This document shows, in pieces, positions 1 through 9,454 of a stretch of 20,461 nucleotides of DNA. Made by a program: the position numbers and the translations under genes. Source of the DNA: Candidatus Absconditabacterales bacterium (GTDB lineage: Bacteria > Patescibacteriota > Gracilibacteria > Absconditabacterales > Absconditicoccaceae). The notes under the pieces were generated by a model. It ran no database searches. It had not been told where the DNA came from and was given only the letters and a program-made list of their open reading frames with translations. The DNA lies in the NCBI GenBank assembly GCA_023228925.1, contig JALOAF010000020.1:1-20461 (forward strand). The letters are read 5' to 3'. The stretch's first letter is position 1. Each line of letters starts with the position of its first letter.

Positions 1-270
1 TAATACTCAAGATAATATAGAATCAGTTTTTTTATCATACACAAATTCGTAGAATTTATCATCTACTTCTCAATCTTCTACAAGTGGGATCATAAAACTT
101 ATTTTCTTTTTTGGTGGTATAGTAATAGACACCTTCTCCATTTTATCCTTATTACTCTCTCGCCATTTTATAGCCTTATCTCAATCAAATGTATATATAG
201 CATTTTCTCTATTACCATCGTAGAACATTCCCCTTCACTCGTTGAAATCTCTGTTTAAGAATTCAAGCAT
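1..270 (-). CDS. Hypothetical protein, 3'-truncated by window edge
   Basis: Ninety codons are visible and the frame is still open at base 1. The protein starts MLEFLNRDFNEGRGMFYDG and is mostly charged, with a proline-lysine stretch near residue 60 and no signal peptide or membrane segment. I do not recognise a family. TGA occurs at several glycines (residues 12, 30 and 77). It is the last visible gene of a minus-strand run behind the primase, and its ATG overlaps the end of the preceding small ORF by 16 bases, which suggests translational coupling. A GAGGAG stretch lies about 20 bases before the ATG, with an AGG closer in. By position it is probably a replicon accessory gene. Confidence 0.6.
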
Positions 271-398
271 ATCCTATCTAATATTAAAAACTCCTCTTCT
301 CATATAGTTATAGTTTCCATTATATTATATAATTTATCTATCTCAGCATAAATTATATATTTTTCCTTTTTGTTTTGTAATTCATATTTTCGTTTCAT
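255..398 (-). CDS. Small hypothetical protein, 47 aa
   Basis: A 47-codon ORF begins 18 bases after the primase stop and ends in TAA inside the start of the next gene. It reads MKWKYELQNKKEKYIIYAEI at the N-terminus with CGA taken as Trp, and contains one TGA (Gly). It is lysine- and glutamate-rich and probably helical. I recognise no domain. The tight packing between primase and the next gene is the main reason to call it. The alternative is a short intergenic stretch that is open by chance. Confidence 0.4.
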
Positions 399-416
399 AT
401 ATCTTAATATACAGTG

Positions 417-1922
417 TTAAAATCAATATTCTTTCTTAAACCACTCAATAGTTTCTTTAATAGCATCTTTACAGTTGCTTAAACCCAGTATCTCTTTCAT
501 AACAAAATCAAATGTGTTATGCGAACTTTCATCGCTATGTAAATGTCAGGTTCAAACATTAACTAGTCTATTCTTATTTTCATCATAGAAACAACCGATG
601 TTTTTTCAATCCTTACTAGATACAAAATTTCTTCAATCTCTATTTAAAGATAATCAGGTATGTCTAGTAAATAATTCATGCACAGGTATTTTATTTATTT
701 CCTCAAATATATTAACTCAATCTTCTAATTTTTCTCTTTTCTTAGCTTCTTTTTCTATCATTTTCCTTCTCTGTTCTCTTTCTTGTTCTCTCTCTGACAA
801 TACTTGTTCAGCTATCTGATCCAAACTATTAAATGTTGTTCACTCACTTTCTTTAACTTTGTATATAAAACAAGGTCAAACTTCTAAACCATACTTTCTA
901 ACTCTTGAATAATTAAGAGTTAAAGGACATCTAAACAAACTAGATATATTTGATGTTGCTTTATCTGTTTTCAAATTCAAATCTTTTATTATAATATCTA
1001 TATCTTTATAAATTCTATTAACTGCTAGTTTATAATTCTCAGGTTTAAATTGTTTATGATCTCAAATATAGTATATATGAGCTCAATTACCACTAGCCAT
1101 AACATATTCATAATCTCAATAATCACTATCATCTAATCTTTCAAGTATAGCATCAATATATCAATATAGTTGGTTATCACTAATAACTTCTCACATATTT
1201 TTCATAATAGTTTCTCTAATATCTATATCAACTCAAAAATAGTTCTTCATAACTATATCTGAATCTTTACACCTAGCTTTTAAGTTTTTATTAACACCTC
1301 AAACAAAATATACATCACAATCATCGTGATCCATAATACTCATAACAGGATTGCTTTTATCTATATCAAATACATTCTTAACATCAGAAACTTCTATCTT
1401 AGTTCATTTAATACCGATCCTTTTATAAAAATCTATTGGTTCGTTCTGTTCATATCAACCTCTAAACTCTCACTCTTCAGGTATAAATATATCAACATCT
1501 TCTTCAACTTTAACTGTCTCAACTGGTGATATAGATTTTTTAAGTTCTTTTATATCATCAAACTCAGTTGGTATTGTAGCTAAATAGAAATTAACATGGT
1601 TATAACGATTAAGATTAGATTTCTTAGCTATCTTTAATAGTCATTTCTCTTCCAAATATTTAACTATATTAGTTATTGTGTTGATACTAACATCAATATA
1701 TTCAGCAGCCTGTTCCCTAGTAAAAAAACTATATGGTTTATCTTCCCAAGGGAATATTTTATATTTCTTGTTTCTATTATTATACATCTTAACCAACATA
1801 AGAAATTTACAGGCATTCCTGTATTTTATTCAACCAACCAATTCAAGTAATCTATCATCTAACTTCTTAATCTCTCATAGGTTTGGAATTTTGTTTTTGT
1901 AGTAGGTTTGTTTAATTTTCAT
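417..1922 (-). CDS. Plasmid/phage-type primase: winged helix plus AEP-like catalytic domain
   Basis: The 501-aa product is readable only with TGA as Gly; about 20 TGA codons fall inside it. Residues about 65-105 form a winged-helix or HTH segment (AAEYIDVSINTITNIVKYL). The central part matches the archaeo-eukaryotic primase pattern: acidic motif VDIDI (D232, D234), motif SGNGAHIYY (S277, H282) and a basic motif FRCPLTLNYSR (residues 330-340), in the right order and spacing. A charged coiled-coil-like stretch (about 375-402) leads to a C-terminal region (420-500) that recalls the DnaG CHC2 zinc domain in its DFVMKEILG helix but lacks the usual cysteine set. Such proteins prime DNA synthesis on plasmids and phages. 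The upstream region has repeats and a hairpin, and two small genes follow. Specific subfamily is not assigned. Confidence 0.75.
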
Positions 1923-1956
1923 ACTGCGGATTAGAAATAAATAAAAGTTCTAACTC

Positions 1957-2036
1957 ATATGATGTAGCAGATGATATGTAGTCCACAGTATGTCTCATTT
2001 AAGAGAAATATATCTACCACATCCACTACATCATAT
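1957..2036. repeat. 80-bp imperfect inverted repeat upstream of the primase
   Basis: The outer arms atatgatgtag (1957-1967) and ctacatcatat (2026-2036) are exact reverse complements of 11 bases. Inside them, GATG/CATC and GTAG/CTAC pairs continue the stem with small internal loops, and TCTC/GAGA can form an inner hairpin. It lies 35-114 bases before the primase ATG, between that ATG and the candidate promoter, so it could fold in the 5' leader RNA. It could equally be a cruciform or protein-binding site of an origin. Confidence 0.6.
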
Positions 2037-2058
2037 AAATTAACTATCCATATAATTT

Positions 2059-2086
2059 AATATACAATCTAATTTCTATTTATCAA
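2059..2086 (-). promoter_or_regulatory. Candidate sigma70-type promoter for the primase operon
   Basis: On the minus strand TTGATA (2081-2086) is followed after 16 bases by TATATT (2059-2064). A transcript from here would carry a leader of about 130 nt that includes the 1957-2036 inverted repeat. In DNA this AT-rich chance matches are common, so the call is modest. Confidence 0.35.
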
Positions 2087-2237
2087 CACATTTTCACTTA
2101 TAATGATTTCTAATCAAATTGCAAGTCTTTCAAACATATAGTTTTATATAGTTAATAACTATTATTACTAAATATCTAAAAAAGTGCAGTACATTTTCTT
2201 GAAATAAATTTCGACAATTTATATAAAAAAAACACTA

Positions 2238-2328
2238 CACTACATAAAATATTCAATATTTTACTTACCACACTACATAAAATATTCAATATTTTGGTCA
2301 TTATGTTGTATAAAACATTTAATATATA
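2238..2328. repeat. Three iteron-like repeats with 33-bp spacing
   Basis: Two identical 25-bp copies (2238-2262 and 2271-2295) each contain the 17-bp perfect dyad aaaatattcaatatttt. A degenerate third copy (2304-2328) keeps the same 33-bp period. The 33-bp period also gives a repeated 11-residue pattern in a minus-strand ORF (2176-2358), which I regard as a by-product. Directly repeated binding sites next to a primase gene resemble the iterons of plasmid origins, but they could also be operators for the divergent ATPase gene at 2338. The rest of 1923-2337 shows nothing recognisable beyond high AT content. Confidence 0.65.
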
Positions 2329-2337
2329 ATAAGCTTC

Positions 2338-3537
2338 ATGAATAAAAAGATTATACAAAGACGTATTATAGAGAAAATAGAAGTTTTTTTAAAAACAGAT
2401 GATATTTTGTTATTATATTGAGCTAGACAAGTTGGCAAAACAACAATTATGAAATTTATTCAGCAGAAATTACTATACGATAAAACATATTTTTTCGATT
2501 TAGAAAACATAGAATATTTAGAACTATTAAACAAAAATCCAAATATTTTTGTAGAATACATGAAATCATATCATTGATGGAAAGAAACAGAAAAAATAGT
2601 GGTTTTTATAGATGAGATACAGTACTTAGACAATCCTACAAGTTTTTTAAAATTTATTCACGACAATTATAGCAGTATAAAATTGATTGTTTCTGGTTCC
2701 TCTACATTAGAAATCAGAGGAAAACTCCACGATAGTCTAGTAGGAAGAATTATCAAATTCGAAATATTGCCATTAAGTTTTGAAGAGTTTTTGATTTTTA
2801 AAAACAAAGAAAATCTAGCTAAAAATATAGGGAAACAAATATCATTGTCGATAATAAATAACGAAATAAAATTTTTCTTTGAAGAGTATACAAAGTTTTG
2901 ATGATATCCAAAGATAGCACTAGAAAACAATGCTAACATCAAAAAAGAATATCTCAAGCAGATATTTGACAGCTATATTCAAAAAGACATCAAAGATATC
3001 TGAAAAATAAAAGAAATTGAAAAATTTAATAAAGCACTAAAAATATTAGCAGATCAGAGCTGAAGCTTATTAAATATATCTGAATTTTCAACTACGATAG
3101 GCATTACACAAAACACATTAAATGAACGATTGTTTTTATTAGAAAACACATTCGTGATCCAATTAATAAGACCATTTTCAAACAATATTAGATGAGAATT
3201 AACAAAAATGCCAAAAATATTTTTTATAGATAATGGAATCAGAAACTTTATAAATAATAGTTATGAGATTGAATGAAATAGCCTAGAAAACTCGTTTTTT
3301 AGTCATATAAATAATAGTTATAAATTCAAAAAAATACAGTTTTATAGAACTCAAGACAAAAAAGAAATAGACTTTATACTAGATTGAGAGCCATATGAAG
3401 TCAAAACAAATTACAAGGGAAAATCTTTAACACCACTCAATTATTTTTGAGAAAAATATAACAAAAAAGGGAATATAATTACACTAAACAAAACTGAAAA
3501 TACGAAATATACTATATTATATCCACGAGAAATATAG
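2338..3537 (+). CDS. AAA-family ATPase with DUF4143-type C-terminus
   Basis: The 399-aa protein has the order typical of the AAA_14/DUF4143 family. Walker A GARQVGKT is at residues 28-35, with the first Gly encoded by TGA. Walker B is VVFIDEIQYL (D92, E93), sensor I is SGSS (119-122), and the LVGRIIKFEILPLSFEEF signature follows. A winged-helix-like middle part precedes a C-terminal PD-(D/E)XK-like core with EIDFIL and YEVK. These proteins are widespread, often in mobile or defence-rich regions, and their substrates are mostly unknown. With CGA as Trp the middle reads NEWLFLLE and the protein ends YPWEI. It stands alone downstream of the repeat region. Length and both domains look complete. 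Confidence 0.85.
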
Positions 3538-3595
3538 ATGCTCACAATAGCAGTCCATATAGGGGAAAAGCATAATTTATTTTTCAGGAAGACAA

Positions 3596-4036
3596 ATGAA
3601 AACCATAGTGATTACTTCATGATATTTTAATCCTATCCATCCAGGACATATCGAATGTCTAGAACTTTGCAAAGAACTTTGAGATGAACTTCGAGTAATA
3701 GTAAATAGCGACAAACAAGCTAGAGACAAAACAGGAAAAACTGATGTTTTTCAAGACGAAAATTTTAGAATGAGAGTAACCTCATCAATCAAACCCGTAG
3801 ATGAAGTAATTTTATCTGTAGATCAAGATTGATCAGTTTGTCAAAGCATCAAACACACAGCAAATCTAATCAAAGAAAAATACGGAGAAGATACAAAAAT
3901 AATTTTTGGAAAATGAGGTGATAGATTTTCAGGGAACATCCCAGAAGTACAAGTATGTAAAGATTTATGAATAGAAATTAGAGACTGATTGTGAGCTAAA
4001 ACTCATAATAGTAGCGATTTTAGAGCAAAGAAATAA
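3596..4036 (+). CDS. Cytidylyltransferase-family nucleotidyltransferase
   Basis: The 146-aa protein starts KTIVITSGYFNPIHPGHIEC, giving the HxGH nucleotide-binding motif (HPGH) of the RfaE2/TagD/FAD-synthetase superfamily. The ELWVIVNSD strand follows, with CGA read as Trp. Members transfer CMP or AMP to a phosphorylated sugar or alcohol. The closest style is the short stand-alone adenylyl/cytidylyltransferase, possibly of the sugar-phosphate type that would suit the polysaccharide locus downstream. An AGGAAGA ribosome-binding site precedes the ATG by a few bases. Seven of 13 Gly codons are TGA. A diverged copy of its C-terminal half lies at 5331-5552. The exact substrate cannot be told. Confidence 0.8.
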
Positions 4037-4043
4037 AAAAGAC

Positions 4044-4091
4044 TTGATTTTATATGTTTTATGGTTATAAAGTATTCGTTTTCAAATACTT
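4044..4091 (+). promoter_or_regulatory. Candidate promoter and operator of the toxin-antitoxin pair
   Basis: TTGATT (4044-4049) and TATAAA (4066-4071) are 16 bases apart. An inverted repeat, aagtatt (4070-4076) with aatactt (4085-4091), overlaps the -10 end and probable start site, 12 bases before the AbiEi ATG. AbiEi antitoxins are known to repress their own promoter by binding inverted repeats, so this is the natural place for such a site. It might instead be a weak terminator of the preceding gene. Confidence 0.4.
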
Positions 4092-4103
4092 AATCACTAC
4101 CAA

Positions 4104-4664
4104 ATGGAAAATTTAACTATATTACTTAAAACAAAAAAAACCGTATTCTTTTTTCAAGAAATTAAAAAATTTTTAAAAATTCCTACAGATGCAGGTACAA
4201 AAAGCTTTTTACAAAGAGCAAAAGCAAATCAATCGCTATATAATCCTTATAAGTGATATTGGGTATTACCAAATTATGAACCATGGGAATTGGCATGCAA
4301 AATAAAAAGTGATTCCTATATTTCAACAGAAACAGTCCTTTTTAAGGAATGAGTTTTTTTTCAATTTTATGGAAATACAATTAGTTGTATAGCCAATGAA
4401 TCTCGTAAGTACAAAATTGATAATAAAGAAGTGATATATTATAAAATAAAATCTGAAATTTTAAATAATCCTATAGGAATAAGAGAATATGCAAATTATC
4501 GTATTGCTACGCCAGAAAGAGCATTATGTGATTATATTTATCTCAATCCTCATGGAGTTATCGATGCTCCAGAAAATATCAATCAAATAAGATTGAATCA
4601 AATCATTGATATATATCCCAAAAAAACTGCTTTGTATATTAAAAAGCTTCTACATGTTGAATAA
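4104..4664 (+). CDS. abiEi: AbiEi-type antitoxin / transcriptional regulator
   Basis: The 186-aa product has an N-terminal winged-helix region (about residues 1-60, ending in YWVLPNYEPWELA). The central signature YRIATPERALCDYIYL (132-147) is typical of AbiEi antitoxins. The partner overlaps by 11 bases in another frame, the usual AbiE arrangement. AbiEi neutralises AbiEii and autoregulates the operon. Arg in the signature is encoded by CGT and AGA, and Trp by TGG. Only two of six Gly codons are TGA, fewer than in neighbouring genes. Type IV toxin-antitoxin pairs of this family can abort phage infection or stabilise a replicon. Confidence 0.8.
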
Positions 4665-5331
4665 AGAAATCCATGAAAAATATATGAAAAATTTATTATT
4701 TGCAATATTTACTCACAAAATATCAGATTTTTTGGCTTTTAAAGGAGGAACATTGGCATATTTTGTGTATCAATTAAATAGATTTTCTACGGATATTGAT
4801 ATAGATATATTGTATATAGAAAAAGAAGAACAAATTATCCAAGGAATCAGAGAGATATTGTTAAAATATGGTGAAATAAAAAATGAAACACTTGGTAAAA
4901 CAATTCACAGATGGATATTTCGTTATGATGAAAGAAGTATGAATATTAAAATAGAACTCAACAAAAGAATCTGGCAAAACAACAAATATAATCATGAAAA
5001 TATCGAAAACACTCAGATTTTCTGTATGGCCAAAGAGTGTATTTTTGCAAACAAATTAGTAGCACTTTCAGAGAGGTTTTATAGTAGAGATCTATATGAT
5101 ATATATTTCTTTTTCTCACAAAATTTTCCTATTTATGATGCTATTATTTATGAAAGAACCGGTCTAAATACCAAAAAATTTCTTCAACAACTAACAAAAG
5201 AGTTACCAAAACATTTTACAGAAAATAATGTATTAACAGGATTGGGTGAAATACTTGATGACAAGCAAAAATTACGAGTCAAGAAATGTTTACTCAAAGA
5301 TACTATAAAAAAAATAAAAATATATATATAG
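4654..5331 (+). CDS. abiEii: AbiEii-type nucleotidyltransferase toxin
   Basis: The 225-aa protein carries the AbiEii/MenT-like nucleotidyltransferase core: FKGGT (residues 29-33), RFSTDIDID with catalytic D47 and D49, and the C-terminal ANKLVALSERFYSRDLYDIYFF segment (K134, R145, D146). Relatives modify tRNA or other substrates and stop growth. The ATG at 4654, inside the AbiEi gene, is preferred over upstream in-frame triplets because it gives the family's usual N-terminus. Unlike almost every other gene here, none of its eight Gly codons is TGA and its Trp codons are TGG. It could be read in full by a standard-code host, which suggests recent transfer. One CGA (KLRVKK, near the end) is ambiguous between Arg and Trp. 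Confidence 0.85.
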   Translation: MLNKEIHEKYMKNLLFAIFTHKISDFLAFKGGTLAYFVYQLNRFSTDIDIDILYIEKEEQIIQGIREILLKYGEIKNETLGKTIHRWIFRYDERSMNIKIELNKRIWQNNKYNHENIENTQIFCMAKECIFANKLVALSERFYSRDLYDIYFFFSQNFPIYDAIIYERTGLNTKKFLQQLTKELPKHFTENNVLTGLGEILDDKQKLRVKKCLLKDTIKKIKIYI

Positions 5332-5552
5332 TATATATAGATCAATATGGATTGGTTTGTAAAAGTATTGAATACACAACTAAATTAATTAAAGAAAAAT
5401 ATGGAGAGAATACCAAAGTAATTTTTGGGAAGTGAGGAGATAGATTTGCAGAAAATATCCCAGAAGTCGCTGTTTGTAACGATTTATCAATTGAAATTAA
5501 AGATGGTTTAGGTAAAAAGATATGTAATAGTAGTGAGTATAGAGCAAAATAG
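5331..5552 (+). pseudogene. C-terminal half of a second nucleotidyltransferase copy
   Basis: In the frame ending at TAG 5550-5552 the translation (DQYGLVCKSIEYTTKLIKEK, then FGKGGDRF, NIPEV, IEIKDGLG, NSSEYRAK) aligns along its full length with the C-terminal half of the protein at 3596-4036. The N-terminal HxGH half is missing, and the homology begins at the toxin stop codon. Only one of its seven Gly codons is TGA, against seven of 13 in the full copy. Where the full copy has TGA this one has GGA, GGT or TCA. It is most likely a remnant left by recombination or carried in with the toxin-antitoxin pair. It has no plausible start of its own. Confidence 0.75.
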
Positions 5553-5575
5553 TTTTTTTATAAAAGTAATCAAAT

Positions 5576-6394
5576 ATGACAAAAATATCAATAATAACTC
5601 CATCATTCAATCAAGACCAATTTATAGAAAGAACTATTCTTTCAATTGTAACACAAAAATGAGATTTCGAAATAGAATATATTGTGATGGATTGAAAATC
5701 AACAGATAATACTGTTGAAATACTCGAAAAGTATGAAAAAAAAATAAAAAACTGAGAGTTCAAAGGCAATAAATGAATCACATTTATTCGAAAATCAGAA
5801 AAAGACAAAGGACAATCAGATGCAATCAACAAATGACTCAAAATTGCTACTTGAGATATTTTTACCTATCTAAATAGTGATGACACTTTAGCACCAAAAG
5901 CACTAAAAAATATAGTTAAATATTTATGAAACTCAGACAAAAAACGATCATATTGAAAGTGTAAGATAGTAGATAAACAAGATAAAGAAATTAGAAAACG
6001 AATCACAACATATAAAAATATTCTATGAAAAAACTATTCATACTGAAAATTATTATCTGAAAACTTTATCTCACAGATGACTGTTTTTTGGAAAAAGGAG
6101 ATTTATAATGAATTTTGAGGATTTGATGTAGATGAGCATCTGTGTATGGATTATGAATATCGACTTAGAATATGAGCAAAATATGATCCTTTATATATAC
6201 CAGAATATATTGCAAATTTTAGATTTTATCACACAAGCAAAAGTGGTAGTATGTTCACCAAGCAATTTACACAAGAACTTGAATTAGCAAGAAAATATGC
6301 AAATTGAAAATATAAATTAAGTTTGTTTTTACATAAATTTAATTATTATAAAACAATCATTATCTATAAAATTTTAAGTTTTCTAAAAAAATAA
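5576..6394 (+). CDS. Glycosyltransferase family 2
   Basis: The 272-aa protein has the GT-A fold signatures: ITPSFNQDQFIERTILSI at the N-terminus, VMDGKSTDNT (nucleotide-binding acidic region), DKGQSDAINKGL, and the DxD-type YLNSDD. Then come FWKKEIY and a MDYEYWLRIGA acceptor-region motif. Trp72 (FIWKSEKDKGQ) and Trp196 (YEYWLRIG) are encoded by CGA and align with tryptophans common in this subfamily. It is a cytoplasmic or membrane-associated enzyme that adds one sugar to a lipid-linked glycan; donor and linkage are unknown. It is first in a plus-strand run with two GT4 genes, two bases before the next ATG. Confidence 0.88.
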
Positions 6395-6396
6395 TC

Positions 6397-7554
6397 ATGA
6401 AAAATATACTTATAGTTACTCCCTTTTTTGTGCCTGCATATAGTTATGGATGAATAGTAAGAGTAGCTTATGAACAAGCAAAATGACTAGTTGCAAGATG
6501 ATATAATGTGACAGTTATAACTACTGATGTTTTTGATTCAAAACAAAGAAATAGTATTCTTAATGAAACTATAGAATGAATCAAAATAAAAAGATTTAAA
6601 AATATATCAAATCATCTAGCAAAATTTCAAAATCTTTACTTGCCTATATGAATGAAAAAATGGTTAAAAAATAATATCTCAAACTATGATATAGTTCATA
6701 TCCATGATATATATAATCTATGTACTTACTGGGCTTGAAAATATGCTTTAGAAAATAATAAAAAATACTTCATACAACCACATGGAACTCTTTCAGATAT
6801 TAGAATACAATCAAGAAAAAGTTTTATAAAAAAATGGATACTTAAAAAGATGAAAACTATCTTTGATAATGCTAACTGATGGTTTGCTTTGACCAAAACA
6901 GAGATACAAGAGATAGAAAACATAACTGATAATACAAACATACAAGAACTACCAAATGGTATAGACACAAAAAAGTTTGAAAATATAAAAAAAGCAGATA
7001 TACATAAAATGTACAATTTAGATAAAAATATAAAGATTATTACTTTTTTATGAAGGATACAATATATAAAATGACTTGATATATCTTTCAATATTCTTAC
7101 TAAACTAGATGAAACATTTAAAAATTGGAGATTTCTTGTGATATGACCTGACGAATGAGAAAAAGATAAATTAATAAAATTATCAAAAGATTTATGAATT
7201 GAAGATAAAATTATTTGGTATTGAGAAGAAAATACTGATAAAAAATATGAACTACTTGCTTGAAGTGATTTGTTTTTATTTAACTCAAGAAACGAAGGTT
7301 TTTGAATGACCATTATAGAAGCTTGTATGTCTCAAATACCCATTATAATTAGCACCTGATGCCCTATATATGATATTGAAAATTATAACATATGATATAA
7401 AATTGATAATTCTAATACAATAAATTTTGTTGATAAAATTAAAGATATTTTGACAAATAAATGAAGTTACCAAAAAAATTTAAAAAAATATGTATATGAT
7501 AATTATGAACTAAAAATTTTAAATGATAAACTAATAAACTATTATGAAAAATAA
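6397..7554 (+). CDS. Glycosyltransferase family 4
   Basis: The 385-aa protein begins NILIVTPFFVPAYSYGGIVR, the usual GT-B N-terminal strand and glycine-rich loop. HIHDIYN follows. The C-terminal donor domain carries FLGRIQYIKGLDI and NSRNEGFGMTIIEACMS, which contains the E-x7-E pair of retaining GT4 enzymes. Most of the loop glycines are TGA. It would transfer a nucleotide-activated sugar in surface glycan assembly. Its end overlaps the next start by 11 bases, so the two are translationally coupled. Confidence 0.88.
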
Positions 7555-8680
7555 AATCATACTTATACACAATATCATCACTCCAACTCGTACATTGTTA
7601 TTTAACAAATTACATGAAAAATTTAAATCACAATGATATGATTTTAAGATAATTTTTACTTCTGAAACTGAATCAAATAGAAAATGGAATACTCAAAAAG
7701 AAATAGATAAATTTGAGTTTGATTATGAGATATTAAATTCAAAGCAGATACAACATACTTGATGAAAAGACAATCACTTTTTCCATATAAATTTTGATAT
7801 AAAAAAAATACTTGATAAAGAAATGCCTAATATCATTATACATGCATGATGGGCTTGACTTTCAGCTTGGAGTTCTATGTTTTGGTGTAAGAAAAATAAT
7901 GCAAAATATATACTATGGAATGAAAGTACTAAACATGAAAATAGCTGGAGAAGAACTATTACAAAACCTTTGGTTAAATATTTAGTAAAAAATAGTGATA
8001 AATATATGTCTTTTTGAAGTAGATCTTTTGAATATTTAGAAATATTATGAGCAAACAAAGAAAAAATCTATCCTTTATACAATACAGTTGATGTAGATTT
8101 TTTCTTGGAACAATCAAAAATTTTAAAACCTCAAAAAGAAGAATTGAAACAAAAATATGGTATCAAAACAAAATATACTATAGTTTTTGTGTGACAATTA
8201 ATCGAGAGAAAGTGAATTTATAATATTCTTGAATGATTTGCAAATTTTCAAAAACAAAATAAAGATATATCACTTGTTTTTGTATGATGATGACCAGAAG
8301 AAGAAAATATGAAACAAATAATAAAAGAAAAAAATATTCAAAATGTATTTTTTCCATGATTTTTTCAAATAGATAAAATCAGTGAACTCTACACTATAGC
8401 AGACATTTTTACTCTTCCATCTATAGAAGAAGTTTGGGGGCTTGTGATAAATGAAGCAATGTGTTTTTGATTACCTATAATTACAGCTTATAGAGTTTGA
8501 GCAAGTGCTGATTTGGTACAAGAGTGAAAAAACTGATTTATTATGAAAGAAAATACTGTTGAAGAATTTGAAAAATGACTTGAGTTTCTCTTTGAAAATA
8601 ATTTGATAGAAAAAAATAATAATTTAGAGATAATAAAAGATTTTAGAGTGGAAAAGATAGTTGAGAAGTTGGAGTTTTAG
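7544..8680 (+). CDS. Glycosyltransferase family 4
   Basis: The 378-aa protein starts at an ATG inside the end of the previous gene. GT-B features include PNIIIHAGWAGLSAWSSM in the acceptor half, then FVGQLIERKGI, FVGGGPEEENMK, FFPGFFQIDKISELY and PSIEEVWGLVINEAMCFGLP with the E-x7-E pair. It resembles fucosyl- or rhamnosyl-type GT4 enzymes in layout, but the sugar cannot be assigned. It is last in the plus-strand operon and its TAG lies five bases from the stop of the converging GT2 gene. No hairpin terminator is visible between them. Confidence 0.87.
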
Positions 8681-8685
8681 TTTAA

Positions 8686-9450
8686 TTATGAAAATTTTTT
8701 ATAAATAAATAAAATACATTTAAATAAATATTTTTCTATTCAATAATATTTATCCCAAATATAATTATCTTCATTTTTTGATATTTTTTCTAATTTTGAA
8801 TTATTAGAAGTTCATGATTCATGTATTCTGAAATTTGTTATAGTTTTATTGTAAAATAATCCTACTATTTTACCTTTAGCAAGTTTTATCCAAAATTCTC
8901 TATCAGATTTTATTTTCAAATTTTCATTAAAATATCAAAATCTATCATGTAAGTTTTTTTTATGAATTACAGCTGGTTGGTTAATATAACAAAGTAATCA
9001 AAAAAGCCATTTTTTTAGTCATTTTTGATATATTTTTCTAGAAGGTGCATTATAAATAAATTTTCAGTTTTCATCTACTGCATTAAATCTTGCATAATAT
9101 AGATCTTTATTTCAGGTTTTATCTATATATTTTAAATAATCCTTTAATATATTTGGCTCTAAATAATCATCACTATGAAGAAATAATAAATATTCTCACT
9201 TAGCAATCTTTATTCACTCATTCATGGCATTATAAATTCATTTTGCTTCTTTTCTTTCTAGCTTTATATTTTTTTCTGTATTTTTTTTAATATATTTATT
9301 AATTATATCTTGAGTTGAATCTATAGAATTCCCATCAACAAAAATATGCTCATAAATATTATCATCAAGATTTTGGGCAATTATACTATTTATAGTTTTT
9401 TTAAGATATTTTTCGGAGTTGTATGTACATGTTATTATTGATAATTTCAT
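8686..9450 (-). CDS. Glycosyltransferase family 2 (WcaE-like)
   Basis: The 254-aa protein opens with LSIITCTYNSEKYLKKTINS and FVDGNSIDST. It then has the GIYNAMNEGIKIAKGEYLLF stretch typical of WcaE-type GT2 enzymes, LHSDD, QPAVIHKKN and SDREFWIKLA. Trp in the last motif is TGG, so both Trp codons are in use. It is the last gene of the minus-strand operon, two sets of GT-rich operons meeting tail to tail here. Colanic-acid WcaE is a fucosyl- or galactosyl-type transferase, and gmd and fcl upstream fit a fucose donor, but that assignment is inference. Confidence 0.87.
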
Positions 9451-9454
9451 TAGT

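Noticed and set aside
2176..2358. Minus-strand 60-codon ORF with a repeated KILNILCSVV pattern
   Set aside because: The pattern comes from the 33-bp DNA repeats; no ribosome-binding site, and it overlaps the start of the divergent ATPase gene.
6726..7313. 195-codon minus-strand ORF opposite the GT4 gene
   Set aside because: Shadow of a well-supported glycosyltransferase; low-complexity hydrophobic translation with no motif.
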